Assembly (NCBI RefSeq): GCF_000949865.1
Contig: NZ_JWJH01000001.1
Coordinates: 62,001 to 126,000 of the forward strand
Origin: Rhizobium nepotum 39/7
Lineage (GTDB): Bacteria; Pseudomonadota; Alphaproteobacteria; Rhizobiales; Rhizobiaceae
DNA: 64,000 nt
Direction: 5' to 3'
Both the position numbers and the translations under genes were made by a program. Positions 18,359-27,108 of the stretch are shown piece after piece (position 1 is the stretch's first letter; the number at the start of each line of letters is the position of its first letter). The notes below the pieces were generated by a model. It was not told where the DNA came from, did not search any database, and was given only the letters and a program-made list of their open reading frames with translations.

Positions 18359-19063
18359 CTAAAGGCCTCTCCCCACTGGCTCCGGCATTCGCCCGTGTTT
18401 TTTCGCGGCAATATTTCTGGCCGCGAAACACAGGGCGAACATGCCGAGGGAAAAATTGATGGTTGCCGGCATGAACACGGACACCGGATAAAGCAGGATA
18501 TGCGCGAACCAGAGTGCCGCGACGAAACCGAGTGCTGAAAGCATCGGCAATGGCCTTACCAGCGCAAGAAGCGCCGCCTGCCGCACCGTTGCCAAAAGCT
18601 GCAAATCCTGCCTGACCATGAGAACGGTGGCGTAGGCGCACAGAAGAACGAGGAACAGCGTTACCGCCAGGCTGATCGCAAAAGGCAGGCTGTAGGCGAG
18701 CTGCAGCCGGGCGGCTCCGGCATAGCTGACGGTCGTATAGGCGCCGGCGCTCACCAGCAGTGCGCCGAGAACCGCAAGAGCGGTGCCGCGAAAGGCAAAT
18801 TTCCGCAAGGCCTCAAGAAAATCGCGCAACAGATAGGTGTTCTCGTCATTTGAAAAGGAGACGCAGACGCGGGTCATGGCAAACATCGCCGCCGGCATCG
18901 TCACCAGCGGCAGGCTGGCGATGAGGAACAGGATATTGAGCTTCACCATCTCCCACCACTCGCGTTTGAGGATATTAAGGAACAGCGCAAGGCCGGTGAG
19001 AGGCGGGGCGTTCTTGTCGATCCCGGCTCCTTCCCTGGTCCATAACCGTTCCAGCCATTGCAT
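18359..19063 (-). CDS. DUF624 (YesL-type) membrane protein
   Basis: A 234-residue membrane protein matching the YesL/DUF624 family found in many carbohydrate-uptake operons. An open frame extends upstream into the ATPase gene, but GGGGAG placed before the ATG at 19063 fixes the start, 20 bp after the ATPase stop. Motifs: LKREWWEMVKLNILFLIASLPLVT near residue 35, FSNDENTYLLRDFLEALRK near 70, then about four more hydrophobic segments. Its biochemical role is unknown; DUF624 proteins are presumed accessory components of ABC sugar importers. Here it lies between the ATPase and the binding-protein genes. Confidence 0.85.
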   Translation of the reverse strand: MQWLERLWTREGAGIDKNAPPLTGLALFLNILKREWWEMVKLNILFLIASLPLVTMPAAMFAMTRVCVSFSNDENTYLLRDFLEALRKFAFRGTALAVLGALLVSAGAYTTVSYAGAARLQLAYSLPFAISLAVTLFLVLLCAYATVLMVRQDLQLLATVRQAALLALVRPLPMLSALGFVAALWFAHILLYPVSVFMPATINFSLGMFALCFAARNIAAKKHGRMPEPVGRGL

Positions 19064-19082
19064 TGCGTTTCTCCCCGCAGCC

Positions 19083-20192
19083 TCAGTAGAGGATCGATCG
19101 TTCGGTGGCAGGATCGAAAAACTGCGCATTCGTCAGATCCGCCACCAGCTCGACCGGATCGCCGATCTTCGCCTTGAAGCGCGGCGATACCCGCGCAACG
19201 AGGTGCTTGCCGCCGGATAAAAGATTGAGATGCACTTCCGATCCCATTGGCTCAGCCAGTTCCACCGTCGCCTTGAAGGGGGAGACATTGGCGGCATCGA
19301 TATCCGCCGGGGCGAATTCGTGGAAATTTTCCGGGCGAATGCCCAGAATGAGGTCCTTGCCTTCGTAGGGCAGCAGACGCCCGGCATCGATACCGGCCGG
19401 CAAAGGCAGGGAGTTGCCGTCGAAGATGGCGACGAGACGCTCGCCGTTGCGATGGAGGGTCACAGGAAGCATGTTCATCTGCGGCGCGCCGATGAAACCC
19501 GCAACGAACATGTTGATCGGCCGGTCGTAGAGATTTTGCGGCGTATCCACCTGCTGGATATGGCCGTCCTTCATCACCACGATGCGGTCCGCCATCGTCA
19601 TGGCTTCCACCTGATCGTGGGTTACGTAGATGAAGGTGGCGTCCAGCCGCTTGTGCAGTTTGGAAATTTCCGACCGCATCGTGCCGCGCAGCTTGGCGTC
19701 CAGATTGGAAAGCGGCTCATCGAGAAGGAAGACTTCCGGGTTACGCACCATCGCCCGGCCGAGCGCGACACGCTGACGCTGCCCGCCGGACAGCGCCTTG
19801 GGTTTGCGGTTCAGCAGATGGGTAATGTCGAGAATTTTCGCCGCTTCCTTCACCTTCGTATCGATGATCTCGCGCGGCGCCCTTCTGAGTTCGAGACCGA
19901 AGGCCATGTTCTTGTAGACGGTCATATGCGGATAAAGCGCATAATTCTGGAACACCATGGCGATGTCGCGATCCTTGGAGGGCACGTCATTCATCACGTC
20001 CTCGCCGATGCGGAGTTCGCCGCCGGAAATTTCCTCCAGCCCGGCGATCATCCGCAGGGTCGTGGATTTGCCGCATCCGGAAGGGCCAACCAGAATGATG
20101 AATTCCTTGTCGGCGATATCCAGATCGATATCGTGAACGACCTTGAGGGCGCCGAAGGTCTTGTTGAGTTTTTTCAGGGAAATGCTTGCCAT
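19083..20192 (-). CDS. Carbohydrate ABC transporter ATPase, UgpC/MsmX type
   Basis: A 369-residue ATPase: Walker A GPSGCGKST (about 37-45), Q-loop MVFQNYALYPHM, signature LSGGQRQRVALGRAMV, Walker B VFLLDEPLSNLD, H-loop YVTHDQVEAM, then a C-terminal OB-type regulatory domain from about residue 240 (LGIRPENFHEF). GAGGAACAG precedes the ATG. It powers the importer formed by the permeases at 21383-23173 and the binding protein at 17030-18310. Members of this group sometimes serve several importers, so it may not be exclusive to this one. Confidence 0.95.
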   Translation of the reverse strand: MASISLKKLNKTFGALKVVHDIDLDIADKEFIILVGPSGCGKSTTLRMIAGLEEISGGELRIGEDVMNDVPSKDRDIAMVFQNYALYPHMTVYKNMAFGLELRRAPREIIDTKVKEAAKILDITHLLNRKPKALSGGQRQRVALGRAMVRNPEVFLLDEPLSNLDAKLRGTMRSEISKLHKRLDATFIYVTHDQVEAMTMADRIVVMKDGHIQQVDTPQNLYDRPINMFVAGFIGAPQMNMLPVTLHRNGERLVAIFDGNSLPLPAGIDAGRLLPYEGKDLILGIRPENFHEFAPADIDAANVSPFKATVELAEPMGSEVHLNLLSGGKHLVARVSPRFKAKIGDPVELVADLTNAQFFDPATERSILY

Positions 20193-20205
20193 CTGTTCCT
20201 CGCGC

Positions 20206-21378
20206 TCACCAATAGGAAGACCAGTTGCGCGAAAGTCGGATCAGCGCTTCCAGATAATAATAATCACCCCATGAGACGCACTCATCGACGCCCTCGCCCC
20301 GGCAGGTGTTATGGGCGGTTTTCTTGGAATAGGTGCCGTGCAGAAGCTGTCCGTTGGAAATCGCCGGATCCCGCACCGAGTAGATATCCGCCAGACTTTT
20401 CACCATGCGTCTTGCCAGATTTCGGTACTTGTCCGCCTTTTCCGGCGTCTCCAGTTCAGCCATTTCCAGCAGGCCGCAGGCAACGATGGCGGCTGCCGAA
20501 CTGTCGCGCGGTTCGCCGTCACCATCCGTAAAGATCAGGTCCCAATAGGGCACGAGATCATCGGGCAGGCGTTTCAGGTAAAAGGAGAGAAGCCGCTCGA
20601 ACGTATCGCGATAGGCGGGCAAACGCTCGTAACGATAGGAAATGGCCATGCCGGCGATGCCCCAGGCCTGCCCGCGTGCCCAGTAGCTCTCGTCGCTGTA
20701 TCCCTGCTTCGTCACGCCGCGCACCGGCGCGCCCGTCTCCGGGTCCATGTAGAATGTATGATAGGTGGAATCGTCCGGCCGGACGGAATGGGCAAGCGTG
20801 GTGCGGGCATGGGCAAGTGCGACGGTGCGGTAGTCTTCCCGGCCCGTTTCCCTGCTTGCCCAATAAAGCAGCGGCAGGTTCAAAAGGCAGTCGATGATGT
20901 AGCGATATTCATTGGGATTGTCCCGGCGGCCCCAGGCCTGAATGAATTGCCCGACCGGCTGGAACCGTTCCATCAGCTGATCGGCGGCCATCAGCGCCGC
21001 GCGCCTGCCATCCTCGTCGCCTACAAGCTTCCATGCGGCGATGCAGGAGGGCGAATAGAGAAACCCCATATCGTGGTGATCGGTCTCGATGCGGTTTTCG
21101 ATGCGGCGCAGGAAACTCTGTACCTGGATTTGCGCCGCATGCTGAAAAGTCCTGTCGCCGGTGTGTTCGAAGGCGAGCCATATCTGGCCCGGCCAGAAAC
21201 CGGCGGTCCATTGGTCGTTGGCCACTGCGGGGTAGAAATTCTTCACGCTCGAATGGTTCTGCGCCGCATAGGTGAATTGCGGCAGGTTGCGCCTGACCTG
21301 TGCGACGGCGGCCGTGAGTGCGGCGTCGATTTCCGCGGCGGTGATCGGGTTCGGAACGGTTGTGGTCAAGTCGAGCAT
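20206..21378 (-). CDS. Glycoside hydrolase family 88 unsaturated glucuronyl hydrolase
   Basis: A 390-residue (alpha/alpha)6-barrel enzyme of the GH88 unsaturated glucuronyl hydrolase family. The two catalytic aspartates of the family can be matched: Asp103 in HHDMGFLYSP and Asp163 in YIIDCLLNL. NDQWTAGFWPGQIW (from residue 54) and ESYWARGQAWGI are further family landmarks. The start at 21378 is 4 bp after the permease stop. GH88 enzymes hydrate and remove the 4,5-unsaturated uronate left at the non-reducing end by a polysaccharide lyase. No signal peptide is present, so cleavage should be cytoplasmic, after import, in concert with the heparinase-type lyase encoded across the locus. Confidence 0.92.
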   Translation of the reverse strand: MLDLTTTVPNPITAAEIDAALTAAVAQVRRNLPQFTYAAQNHSSVKNFYPAVANDQWTAGFWPGQIWLAFEHTGDRTFQHAAQIQVQSFLRRIENRIETDHHDMGFLYSPSCIAAWKLVGDEDGRRAALMAADQLMERFQPVGQFIQAWGRRDNPNEYRYIIDCLLNLPLLYWASRETGREDYRTVALAHARTTLAHSVRPDDSTYHTFYMDPETGAPVRGVTKQGYSDESYWARGQAWGIAGMAISYRYERLPAYRDTFERLLSFYLKRLPDDLVPYWDLIFTDGDGEPRDSSAAAIVACGLLEMAELETPEKADKYRNLARRMVKSLADIYSVRDPAISNGQLLHGTYSKKTAHNTCRGEGVDECVSWGDYYYLEALIRLSRNWSSYW

Positions 21379-21382
21379 GAAA

Positions 21383-22219
21383 TCAACCCTTGATGCCAGT
21401 GGAAGCAACGCCTTCGACAAAGAAGCGCTGCAATGCGAGGAAAACGACGAGAACGGGAATGAGGGCGACGACCGAGGCGGCCATGATCAACCCGTATTCC
21501 GCCGAATATTGCGAAATGAACATACGCAGGCCGATCTGGATGGTCTTGAGTTCGGTCTTGGTGAGATAGATCATCGGCCCGAGGAAATCGTTCCAGGTCG
21601 TGACGAAGGTAAAGATCGTCAATGTGGAAAGCGCCGGCTTGGAGAGCGGCAGCATGATCTTCGCCCATATCTGGTACTCGTTCATGCCGTCGATGCGGGC
21701 CGCCTCGCAAAGCTCGTTCGGGATCGACATGTAGAACTGCCGCATCAGGAAGACGCCGAAGGCGGTGAAGGCCTGCAGGAAAATCAGGGCGAGATGGGTG
21801 TTGTTGAGCCCGAACTCGCGCATCAGCAGGAATTGCGGCACCATATAAACCTGCCAGGGCATGGCGATGGTGGCGATATAGCCGAGAAACAGCGTGTTCT
21901 TGTAGGGAAAATGCAGCTTGGCGAAGGCATAGGCCGCAAAGCTTGATGTCAGCAATTGCAGCAACGTGACGATGATCGTCAGCTTCGACGTATTGTAGAT
22001 GAAGAGCGCCAGCGGAATTTTCGTCCAGATTTCAACGTAGTTTTCCCAGCGTGGCTGAGAAGGAATCCACTCGATCGGAAAGGCGAAAACATCACGGCTA
22101 AGCTTCAGCGATGCCGACAGCATCCACGCGAAGGGCAACAGCATGATGATGGTGACAATGATCACGGTCAGATAGATGCCGATCGTGGCGGTGGGGATTT
22201 TGCGGTCCATGATGCGCAT
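21383..22219 (-). CDS. Carbohydrate ABC transporter permease, MalG/UgpE type
   Basis: A 278-residue inner-membrane permease with six hydrophobic segments and the EAA loop ELCEAARIDGMNEYQIWAKI that docks the ATPase. GGGAGG is spaced 8 bases before the ATG, and the gene begins 3 bp after the partner permease stops. It is the second permease subunit of the acidic-oligosaccharide importer. A GH88 gene follows after 4 bp in the same transcript. Confidence 0.94.
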   Translation of the reverse strand: MRIMDRKIPTATIGIYLTVIIVTIIMLLPFAWMLSASLKLSRDVFAFPIEWIPSQPRWENYVEIWTKIPLALFIYNTSKLTIIVTLLQLLTSSFAAYAFAKLHFPYKNTLFLGYIATIAMPWQVYMVPQFLLMREFGLNNTHLALIFLQAFTAFGVFLMRQFYMSIPNELCEAARIDGMNEYQIWAKIMLPLSKPALSTLTIFTFVTTWNDFLGPMIYLTKTELKTIQIGLRMFISQYSAEYGLIMAASVVALIPVLVVFLALQRFFVEGVASTGIKG

Positions 22220-22222
22220 CGA

Positions 22223-23173
22223 TCAATCCTCCCGCTGCCGTTTGAACTGAATGATGGTGACGACGAGGACGAGGAAGAACAGGACGAGGGCGATCATGCT
22301 GGAATAGCCGAGATCCCAGGAAATGAAGGCTTCGTTGTAGATGTGGTAGACGAGAACCAGCGTCGAGGTGCCCGGCCCGCCCTGCGTGATCATGTAGACC
22401 TGATCGAAGACTTTGAAGGACTGGATGGTCAGCATGACGGTGACGAAAAAGGTGGTCGGCGCAAGCTGCGGCAGGGTCACATGGATGAATTTCTGCCACG
22501 CATTGGCGCCGTCCAGCCCCGCCGCTTCGTAAAGCTCCGAATTGATGCCCTGAAGCCCGGCGAGATAGATGACCATGTAATAACCCATGCTCTTCCACAC
22601 ACCGAAGAGAATGACCGTCACCATGGCCCAATGCCGGTCCGCCGCCCATCCCGGCATATCGGCGGGATCAAGGCCGAGCGTATAGAGCAGCATGTTGACC
22701 GGACCCATCTCCGGATTGAAAATCATGTTCCAGACGACGGCGACTGCGACCAGCGACGCGACATAGGGAAAGAACATCGCCGTGCGGAAGAAATTACGGC
22801 CGAGGATTTTCTGGTTGAGCAGGATCGCAAGTCCCAGCGCGCAGGCGAGCGTGGCCGGCACGGATGCGACCGTATAGATGACTGTGTTCCAGAAGGCTGC
22901 GATAAAGGCCCTGTCCTCGAAAAGCCGCCAGAAATTATCGAGCCCGGCAAAACGCATCGCATTGGAGCCGTCCCAATGCATGAAGGCCAAAGCGAAGGCG
23001 AAGATAATGGGGCCGAGCGTAAAAATCGCGAAGCCGAGGAAATTGGGCGCAATGAAGGAATAGGCAACGAGCGCATTTTCGATTCTGCGCCGCCGTTTGG
23101 AGACGATGCGGACTTTTTTCTTCCGATACGGTGCTGCCTGCTTGTCGGACATGGTCGCGGTTGCGATTGCCAC
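22223..23173 (-). CDS. Carbohydrate ABC transporter permease, MalF/UgpA type
   Basis: A 316-residue permease with a basic cytoplasmic N-terminus (PYRKKKVRIVSKRRRRIENA), six membrane segments and the EAA motif YEAAGLDGANAWQKFIHVTLP. GGGAGG lies 6 bases before the GTG at 23173; an in-frame ATG at 23152 (MSDKQ) is the alternative start. It is the first gene of the minus-strand glycan operon and is divergent from the heparinase gene across a 221-bp shared promoter region (23174-23394). Confidence 0.94.
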   Translation of the reverse strand: MAIATATMSDKQAAPYRKKKVRIVSKRRRRIENALVAYSFIAPNFLGFAIFTLGPIIFAFALAFMHWDGSNAMRFAGLDNFWRLFEDRAFIAAFWNTVIYTVASVPATLACALGLAILLNQKILGRNFFRTAMFFPYVASLVAVAVVWNMIFNPEMGPVNMLLYTLGLDPADMPGWAADRHWAMVTVILFGVWKSMGYYMVIYLAGLQGINSELYEAAGLDGANAWQKFIHVTLPQLAPTTFFVTVMLTIQSFKVFDQVYMITQGGPGTSTLVLVYHIYNEAFISWDLGYSSMIALVLFFLVLVVTIIQFKRQRED

Positions 23174-23394
23174 AGCCTACCTCCCATTGCTGTCGTTCCA
23201 CCGCATCATCGGTGCCAGCTGCGTTTTCCATCGCGGCTAGGGTCTTCACCTTGCCGCCTCCCGCGCTCTGGATAACACAATATCGATATTGGTCAAACAA
23301 CTTTGCATAAAGTCAGACAAATTTTCTGGTTTTTTGAAAATACGTATGATAGGAGCCGCATATCGATTGCGGAACGCGCGGGAGGTTTGAGGGC
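23174..23394. promoter_or_regulatory. Divergent promoter region of the glycan locus
   Basis: This 221-bp gap separates the importer operon (minus) from the heparinase gene (plus). Its distal half is AT-rich. TATGAT at 23345-23350 could be a -10 element for the heparinase gene and is part of GTATGAT, a heptamer that also occurs twice near the locus regulator gene. GGAGG at 23381-23385 is the heparinase ribosome-binding site. No clear -35 partner was seen. Confidence 0.45.
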
Positions 23395-25182
23395 GTGTTT
23401 GTCGAAATGATGCGGTTCCTGCCCGATCGGCTCGCCGATTTCGGTGCGGAGCTGACGGCACAGAAAATACGGTCTTCAGCGCCGGACGCGGTTTCCCGCA
23501 GCCTCATCGAGGCGGCGGAGCAGGCCCTTGGCGAACCTTGGCCGCTCATTCTGGCGGGCGACTACCGGGAATATAGCCGGAGCGGCAATCGCGATCATTT
23601 CGAGGGGCTTTATTTTTCCCGGCGCCTGAAACTGAATGCGCTCGTTCTCGGCGAATGCGTCGAGGGGCAGGGCCGTTTTCTGGATGCCATCATCGACGGT
23701 TTGTGGCTGATATGCGAGGAAAGCGGCTGGCAATTGCCCGCCCATAATTCCCATATTCGCGGTAGCCCGCGAGATCCTCTGCCCGATCCGGAAAATCCGG
23801 TGATCGACCTTTTCGCGGCCGAAACCGGCGCCAATCTGGCGCTGTGCCTGCGTCTGCTTGCAACGGAACTGGAAGGGGTAAATATAAATCTCGTTTTGCG
23901 CGTTCGCGCCGAGATCGAGCGGCGCATCACGCGGCCTTATCTTGCCCGGCATTTCTGGTGGATGGGCAATGGTGACGAGCGGATGAACAACTGGACGGCC
24001 TGGATAAGCCAGAACGTCCTGCTCTCGACCCTGCTGTTGCCTACCGACCAGCCGACGAGACGTTTGGTGGTGGAAAAGGCGCTCAAAAGCCTCGATGCGT
24101 TTCAGAAGGATTATGCGGAAGACGGGGCCTGCGAGGAGGGCGTTCTTTATTACGGCCATGCCGCGCTTTGCATGTTCGGGGCGATGAGCATTCTCGAAGC
24201 TTCCGCCCCCGGCTCCATGGCACCGCTTTTTAATGCGCTGAAACTGCGCAACATGGCCGAGTTCATCCTCAACATGCATGTGCAGGAAGACAGATTTTTC
24301 AACTTCGCCGATGCGCCGGCGAAGGTCGAAACATCGGGGGTACGGGAATATCTCTTCGGCAAGGCCGTCTCGTCGTTGCCGCTTCAGGCCTTCGCCGCCG
24401 CTTGCTGGAACCGCACGTCGGACCGGCTGATGCGGAAAGAGTGGAACCTTTGGTATCGTGTTCAGGCCGTTCTCGTCACACCGGAATTGTCTGCGCTTGT
24501 TCCCGCAGAGCTTGCAAAGATTGACATCGCCTATCCCGGCATCGGACTGGCGATTGCCCGCGACGGGGTTTTCGATCTTGCCGTGAAGGTGGGCAATAAT
24601 GGCGAAAGCCACAACCACAACGATGTCGGTAGTTTCACGCTCTATAAAAATGGTCGACCGTTCATCATCGATGTAGGGGTGGAAACCTACACCGCAAAAA
24701 CCTTTTCGCCGCAACGCTACGAAATCTGGACGATGCAGTCGGCCTTTCACAATTTGCCGACCTTCGGCGGTGTCACGCAGACCGCCGGGTCTGAATTTGC
24801 CGCGCGGGATTTTGCGGCCGGGTTTTCGGAAAAACAGGCGGAAATTTCCTTCGATATAGCCGGCGCGTATCCCGCCGTTGCGGGTGTGAGGTCTTATCGC
24901 CGCTGCGTTCGGCTGTTGCGTGGCAGCCATGTCGAAGTCGTCGACGAATATGAAGGCAGTGGGGCAGCAATTCTGTCGCTCATGGTCGCCGAAAAGCCCG
25001 TCGTGACGCCGGATCGTCTGAACTTTGCGGATTTGGGAGACATCATCTGCGAAGGCGCGGGGCTGCCTGCTGTCGAAGCAATACCGATCGAAGACGCCCG
25101 CCTTCGCCAATCCTGGCCGGAGACGATCTACCGCGTTCTCATTCCCTTTGAAGCCAAACGTCTGTGCCTGACGATCAGTTAA
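23395..25182 (+). CDS. Heparinase II/III family protein (polysaccharide lyase-like)
   Basis: A 595-residue protein with the two-part heparinase II/III layout: an N-terminal alpha/alpha barrel (about 1-370; WWMGNGDERMNNWTAWISQ, EEGVLYYGHAALCMFGA) and a C-terminal beta-sandwich with the conserved catalytic-site segment NNGESHNHNDVGSF near residues 402-415. GTG at 23395 is chosen because GGAGG lies 9 bases upstream; an ATG at 23407 is also possible. There is no signal peptide, so it should cleave imported oligosaccharides in the cytoplasm. Together with the GH88 enzyme it implies an uronic-acid-containing substrate (glycosaminoglycan-like, ulvan-like or a bacterial exopolysaccharide). The exact polysaccharide lyase family cannot be fixed by eye. 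Confidence 0.9.
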   Translation: MFVEMMRFLPDRLADFGAELTAQKIRSSAPDAVSRSLIEAAEQALGEPWPLILAGDYREYSRSGNRDHFEGLYFSRRLKLNALVLGECVEGQGRFLDAIIDGLWLICEESGWQLPAHNSHIRGSPRDPLPDPENPVIDLFAAETGANLALCLRLLATELEGVNINLVLRVRAEIERRITRPYLARHFWWMGNGDERMNNWTAWISQNVLLSTLLLPTDQPTRRLVVEKALKSLDAFQKDYAEDGACEEGVLYYGHAALCMFGAMSILEASAPGSMAPLFNALKLRNMAEFILNMHVQEDRFFNFADAPAKVETSGVREYLFGKAVSSLPLQAFAAACWNRTSDRLMRKEWNLWYRVQAVLVTPELSALVPAELAKIDIAYPGIGLAIARDGVFDLAVKVGNNGESHNHNDVGSFTLYKNGRPFIIDVGVETYTAKTFSPQRYEIWTMQSAFHNLPTFGGVTQTAGSEFAARDFAAGFSEKQAEISFDIAGAYPAVAGVRSYRRCVRLLRGSHVEVVDEYEGSGAAILSLMVAEKPVVTPDRLNFADLGDIICEGAGLPAVEAIPIEDARLRQSWPETIYRVLIPFEAKRLCLTIS

Positions 25183-25192
25183 GGAAGTGCCG

Positions 25193-26005
25193 ATGAAGCT
25201 TACACTCAAGGTCGTCAATGCGGCTGGTGCGATTTTGGCGCAGGCCGGAGCGGAGGACGAGGTTTTTCTCGTTTATCGGGCCGAATATTGCGAGGGCGAT
25301 CTGCTTGTCGTCGAGATTTCGGAACCCGGTCATATCTGGCTTGCCCTCGACGCCGGAATGCCGCCGACTCTGGTTTTCTTGCGGAAAACAGAATTTGTCC
25401 TGCCGGTTCCTTCCGCCTCAAGGCGAAAATCCTATCCGCCGCAAGCGTTCAGCGGCGTCATTCACCGGATCACGGCGCGGCGCGCGCTCGCCGGGGAGGT
25501 TGGGGTCCGCAGAAACCTGGCCTTAAACCCGTTTGACGACCATGAAAACACCTCGCTGTTTCCGCACGTCTATGCGAGCACCGAAACGCGCGGAGAGGCC
25601 GCCTTTGCGGCCCGCAATGTCATCGATGGCGAAAAGGCCAGCGCCGGTCACGGTTTCTGGCCCTATACCAGCTGGGGTATCAATCGCGATCCCGAGGCTT
25701 CATTGACGCTTGTTTTCGGCCGTGCGGTGCTGATCGACCAGCTGACATTTTATCTGCGAGCGGATTTCCCCCATGATGCATGGTGGGAGCAGGCGAGCGT
25801 CACCTTTTCCGACGGTGAAAGCGCCAGCTTCGCCTTGCGAAAAACCGGAGCTGCCCAGACTTTCCCGGTCGCGCCGCGCCAGGTGGAATGGATCCGCTTG
25901 CATGATCTTAAAAAAGCGGACGATCCCTCGCCCTTCCCCGCGCTGACACAAATCGAGGTATGGGGCGCGGATTTGCGCGAAACGCTTCAGAGCGCGTCCG
26001 GTTAA
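25193..26005 (+). CDS. Conserved protein with discoidin/CBM-like C-terminal domain, partner of the lyase
   Basis: A 270-residue protein starting 10 bp after the lyase stop, with AAGGAAG before the ATG at 25193. The first 100 residues are beta-rich and unassigned. Residues about 125-260 look like a discoidin or F5/8-type galactose-binding sandwich (FAARNVIDGEKASAGHGFWPY, LTLVFGRAVLIDQLTFYLRAD, VEWIRLHDL). Such modules usually bind sugars. No signal peptide is visible, so it may assist the cytosolic lyase in binding its oligosaccharide. I do not recognise the family; the close pairing with the heparinase gene is the main clue. Confidence 0.7.
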   Translation: MKLTLKVVNAAGAILAQAGAEDEVFLVYRAEYCEGDLLVVEISEPGHIWLALDAGMPPTLVFLRKTEFVLPVPSASRRKSYPPQAFSGVIHRITARRALAGEVGVRRNLALNPFDDHENTSLFPHVYASTETRGEAAFAARNVIDGEKASAGHGFWPYTSWGINRDPEASLTLVFGRAVLIDQLTFYLRADFPHDAWWEQASVTFSDGESASFALRKTGAAQTFPVAPRQVEWIRLHDLKKADDPSPFPALTQIEVWGADLRETLQSASG

Positions 26006-26022
26006 ACGGAATCGCCGGACGC
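25994..26022 (+). terminator. Stem-loop after the lyase operon
   Basis: GCGTCCGG and CCGGACGC form an 8-bp GC-rich stem around a 13-base loop overlapping the stop codon of the preceding gene. T-rich sequence appears only about 15 bp later, so termination is plausible but unproven. The next gene is convergent. Confidence 0.4.
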
Positions 26023-26087
26023 ACTCCATATCCTGGTTTTCGCATTTTCCGGACGTAAAACCGCTCCGCAATTCCACTGGGCATGCT

Positions 26088-26840
26088 CTAGCTGTGTGCG
26101 ATGCCCCGCAGGTCGCGCATCATGTCGCGGTAGCGGTGCTGGCTGCCGCGCAAATGCGCCTGCATCGCCAGTTTGGCGTCCTGTTCATTTCTGTCCGATA
26201 TGGCGATGACGATCGCTTCATGTTCCTTGTGGATCAGCCGTCTGTAGGCCGTCTGGTCGTTTTCCGCAGTTTCGGAAACCACGCGGGATTGCGGGATGAC
26301 GGCCTGGCCGTGCAACTCGAGGAATTGCGTAAAAAGCGGATTGTTGGTCGCGGCCGCTACGGCGAGGTGAAGAGCCAGATCAGCCTCGCGAATAGAGCGG
26401 TTTTGCTCAATACATTCGAGAAGCCGGGCATGACAGTCGAAAATAGCCTCTTCCTGCGATGGTGAGCGGCGAAGAGCGGCAAGGCCAGCCGCCTCGATTT
26501 CAAGCGGCGTTCTGATTTCCAGAACTTCCAGATCGGAAGATAGCCGGGCGCGATCGATACCGGGAGCGGACGAGATTTCCTTCTCGCGCTTCAGCACGAA
26601 GATGCCCGCCCCCTGGCGAACCTCCACCAGCCCGTCGCAGCGCAGACCCGTGACCGCCTCGCGCACGACTGTGCGGCTGACGCCATGCGTTTCCGTCATC
26701 TCGATTTCGCTGGGCAGCCGGTCGCCGGGTCCGTATTGCCCTGAGGCAATCGCGTTTCTCAGACTCAGACTGACCTGGCTGACCAGAGAACCGGAAGATT
26801 TATTGCGCTGCTTTTGCTGTTCAGGCACCTGGGTCACCAT
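26088..26840 (-). CDS. FadR-subfamily GntR regulator of the glycan locus
   Basis: A 250-residue regulator: an N-terminal GntR winged helix (about 20-90; YGPGDRLPSEIEMTETHGVS, RTVVREAVTGLR, VRQGAGIFVL) and a C-terminal all-helical FCD ligand-binding domain whose metal-site histidines appear in LALHLAVAAA and AHLRGSQHR. FadR-type FCD regulators of sugar-acid pathways (UxuR, ExuR) respond to uronate-derived effectors, which fits the lyase and GH88 genes next door. It is convergent with the lyase operon. GTATGAT repeats upstream of its own gene and in the divergent promoter are candidate binding sites. Confidence 0.88.
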   Translation of the reverse strand: MVTQVPEQQKQRNKSSGSLVSQVSLSLRNAIASGQYGPGDRLPSEIEMTETHGVSRTVVREAVTGLRCDGLVEVRQGAGIFVLKREKEISSAPGIDRARLSSDLEVLEIRTPLEIEAAGLAALRRSPSQEEAIFDCHARLLECIEQNRSIREADLALHLAVAAATNNPLFTQFLELHGQAVIPQSRVVSETAENDQTAYRRLIHKEHEAIVIAISDRNEQDAKLAMQAHLRGSQHRYRDMMRDLRGIAHS

Positions 26841-27108
26841 GCATTAAAATCGAGGCAGGGCGCGATGCCCATGAAATATGTATGATGAATTTCAATAAAA
26901 CTCAATGATCATACCAATTCTACCCTTGGTGATCGCATCTCTTGCCGGATCGCGCGCATTCTTCACCCATGCGAAACGTCAGAAGCCCGGCTTCGCTGAA
27001 AAACTTGATCGTCAGGTCGTAGCTATGCGGTCACGATCCGCGTTCCGAAACGATCAACGGCTCGTCAGCAAGTTCCCTGATGCGCAGGCTTTCGGTGCGT
27101 GCGTCGTG
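26841..27108. promoter_or_regulatory. Upstream region of the GntR gene with GTATGAT inverted repeat
   Basis: Between the GntR start and the ABC-F stop there is no convincing gene. GTATGAT (26880-26886) and ATCATAC (26908-26914) form a perfect 7-bp inverted repeat with 21 bp between the arms. The right arm continues as ATCATACCAATT, close to the TTGGTATACCAA core known for the UxuR/ExuR regulators. It could be the autoregulatory site of the GntR protein. The rest of the region shows nothing recognisable. Confidence 0.4.

Noticed and set aside
23476-25218. 580-codon open frame on the minus strand
   Set aside because: Fully antisense to the heparinase-family gene, with no ribosome-binding site and no recognisable domain.
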